Below are positions 63,832-64,000 of a stretch of DNA of 64,000 nucleotides, piece by piece. Every line of letters starts with the position of its first letter. The first letter of the stretch is position 1. A program made the position numbers and the translations under genes. The DNA comes from Carboxylicivirga sp. GTDB taxonomy: Bacteria; Bacteroidota; Bacteroidia; Bacteroidales; Marinilabiliaceae. Below the pieces are notes generated by a model. It did not search any database. It saw nothing but the letters and a program-made list of their open reading frames with translations, and was not told the DNA's origin. Location of the stretch: contig JAOARW010000088.1 of assembly GCA_025210475.1 (NCBI GenBank), positions 38,503 through 102,502 of the forward strand, written 5' to 3'.

Positions 63832-63859
63832 GCTGTCTTCATAAACGGAGGCAGCTTTT
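63832..63859 (+). terminator. Rho-independent terminator, target of the intron
   Basis: 9-bp stem with two G-T pairs (GCTGTCTTC / GGAGGCAGC), 6-nt loop ATAAAC, then TTTTCTT. It is 100 nt after the last sulfatase. The following bases start the group II intron. Confidence 0.8.
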
Positions 63860-63862
63860 CTT

Positions 63863-64000
63863 GTATGTCGGGCATGGTAATATGCTACCAAGATGAAACG
63901 TTCTTGGGTTCGCCAAGTTGACAGGAAGAACTAGCAATTGGCAAGGGTGTTGGGGGTGACTCCAAATCTGAAGGAAGCCATTAGCAAAGTCAAGGTTTTA
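63863..64000 (+). mobile_element. Group IIC-type intron, 5' end (continues past window)
   Basis: The sequence begins GTATGTCGGGCATGG, which closely follows the 5' end of known IIC introns (GTGTGCCCGGCATGG in the Oceanobacillus iheyensis intron). Further on, GCAAGGGTGT and AATCTGAAGGAAGCC, then GCAAA, follow the domain I core of that intron in the same order. A hairpin TGGGG-GTGA-CTCCA with a GNRA loop lies between them. Position 3 is A rather than G in GTGYG. It begins 7 nt after a terminator stem, the known site preference of IIC introns. The reverse transcriptase gene would lie beyond the window. Confidence 0.82.

Noticed and set aside
1..64000. CRISPR arrays, tRNA or rRNA genes, insertion-sequence transposases
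   Set aside because: No regular spaced repeats, no cloverleaf or rRNA signature, and no transposase-like coding region were seen in the intergenic stretches.

Overview
The window reads as a chromosomal stretch from an AT-rich marine or gut-type Bacteroidota, most likely of the Marinilabiliales/Prolixibacteraceae kind. The reasons are giant hybrid two-component regulators, a SusC/SusD pair, a type IX secretion sorting tail, promoters of the TAnnTTTG type and no Shine-Dalgarno pattern. No tRNA, rRNA or CRISPR array was seen. Taxonomy is inference from gene content only.

Layout. (1) 1-895: the 5' part of a GH2 beta-galactosidase on the minus strand, cut by the window edge. (2) 1.3-9.7 kb: two hybrid two-component system (HTCS) sensors in tandem. 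(3) 9.8-15.0 kb: a probable HTCS operator, a 36-residue membrane peptide, SusC and SusD, closed by a strong terminator. (4) 15.2-31.1 kb: a PI-PLC-like T9SS cargo, then a run of glycan-degrading enzymes: GH29, GH20, a beta-helix/PDZ protein, a GH2 beta-glucuronidase-like enzyme, GH95 and a GH2 beta-galactosidase, again closed by a terminator. (5) 31.2-38.5 kb: a redox/regulatory island of three SDRs, two paralogous AraC regulators, YceI, MerR, a Crp/Fnr gene broken by one stop codon, and a flavodoxin-fold quinone reductase. (6) 38.7-52.8 kb: a second glycan block of two GH29, two GH20, two paralogous five-bladed propeller enzymes, a GHL6-like putative glycosidase and a sulfatase. (7) 53.0-56.7 kb: two tandem alkaline phosphatases and an ECF sigma factor without an anti-sigma partner. 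(8) 56.8-63.7 kb: a GH20 and three sulfatases. (9) 63.86 kb to the end: the 5' end of a group IIC-type intron placed just behind a terminator.

Together the enzymes (four GH20, three GH29, one GH95, three GH2, four sulfatases, two phosphatases) describe a polysaccharide utilisation locus for a sulfated, fucosylated glycan rich in galactose and N-acetylhexosamine, probably with some uronic acid. Mucin-like or invertebrate glycoconjugates, or a fucosylated glycosaminoglycan, would fit; the exact substrate is not decided by the sequence. Almost all enzymes carry signal peptides or lipoboxes. The sulfatases are all Cys-type and need a maturase that is not in this window.

The most unusual signal is a leader of about 100 nt found three times (45656, 60690, 62119), each ending at the start codon of a glycan gene (the GHL6-like protein and two sulfatases). 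Primary blocks are conserved and a stem is kept by different base pairs in each copy. A conserved CATGTG can pair with the CACATG that contains the start codon. This looks like an undescribed cis-regulatory RNA, or less likely a shared DNA operator, that ties distant parts of the locus into one regulon.
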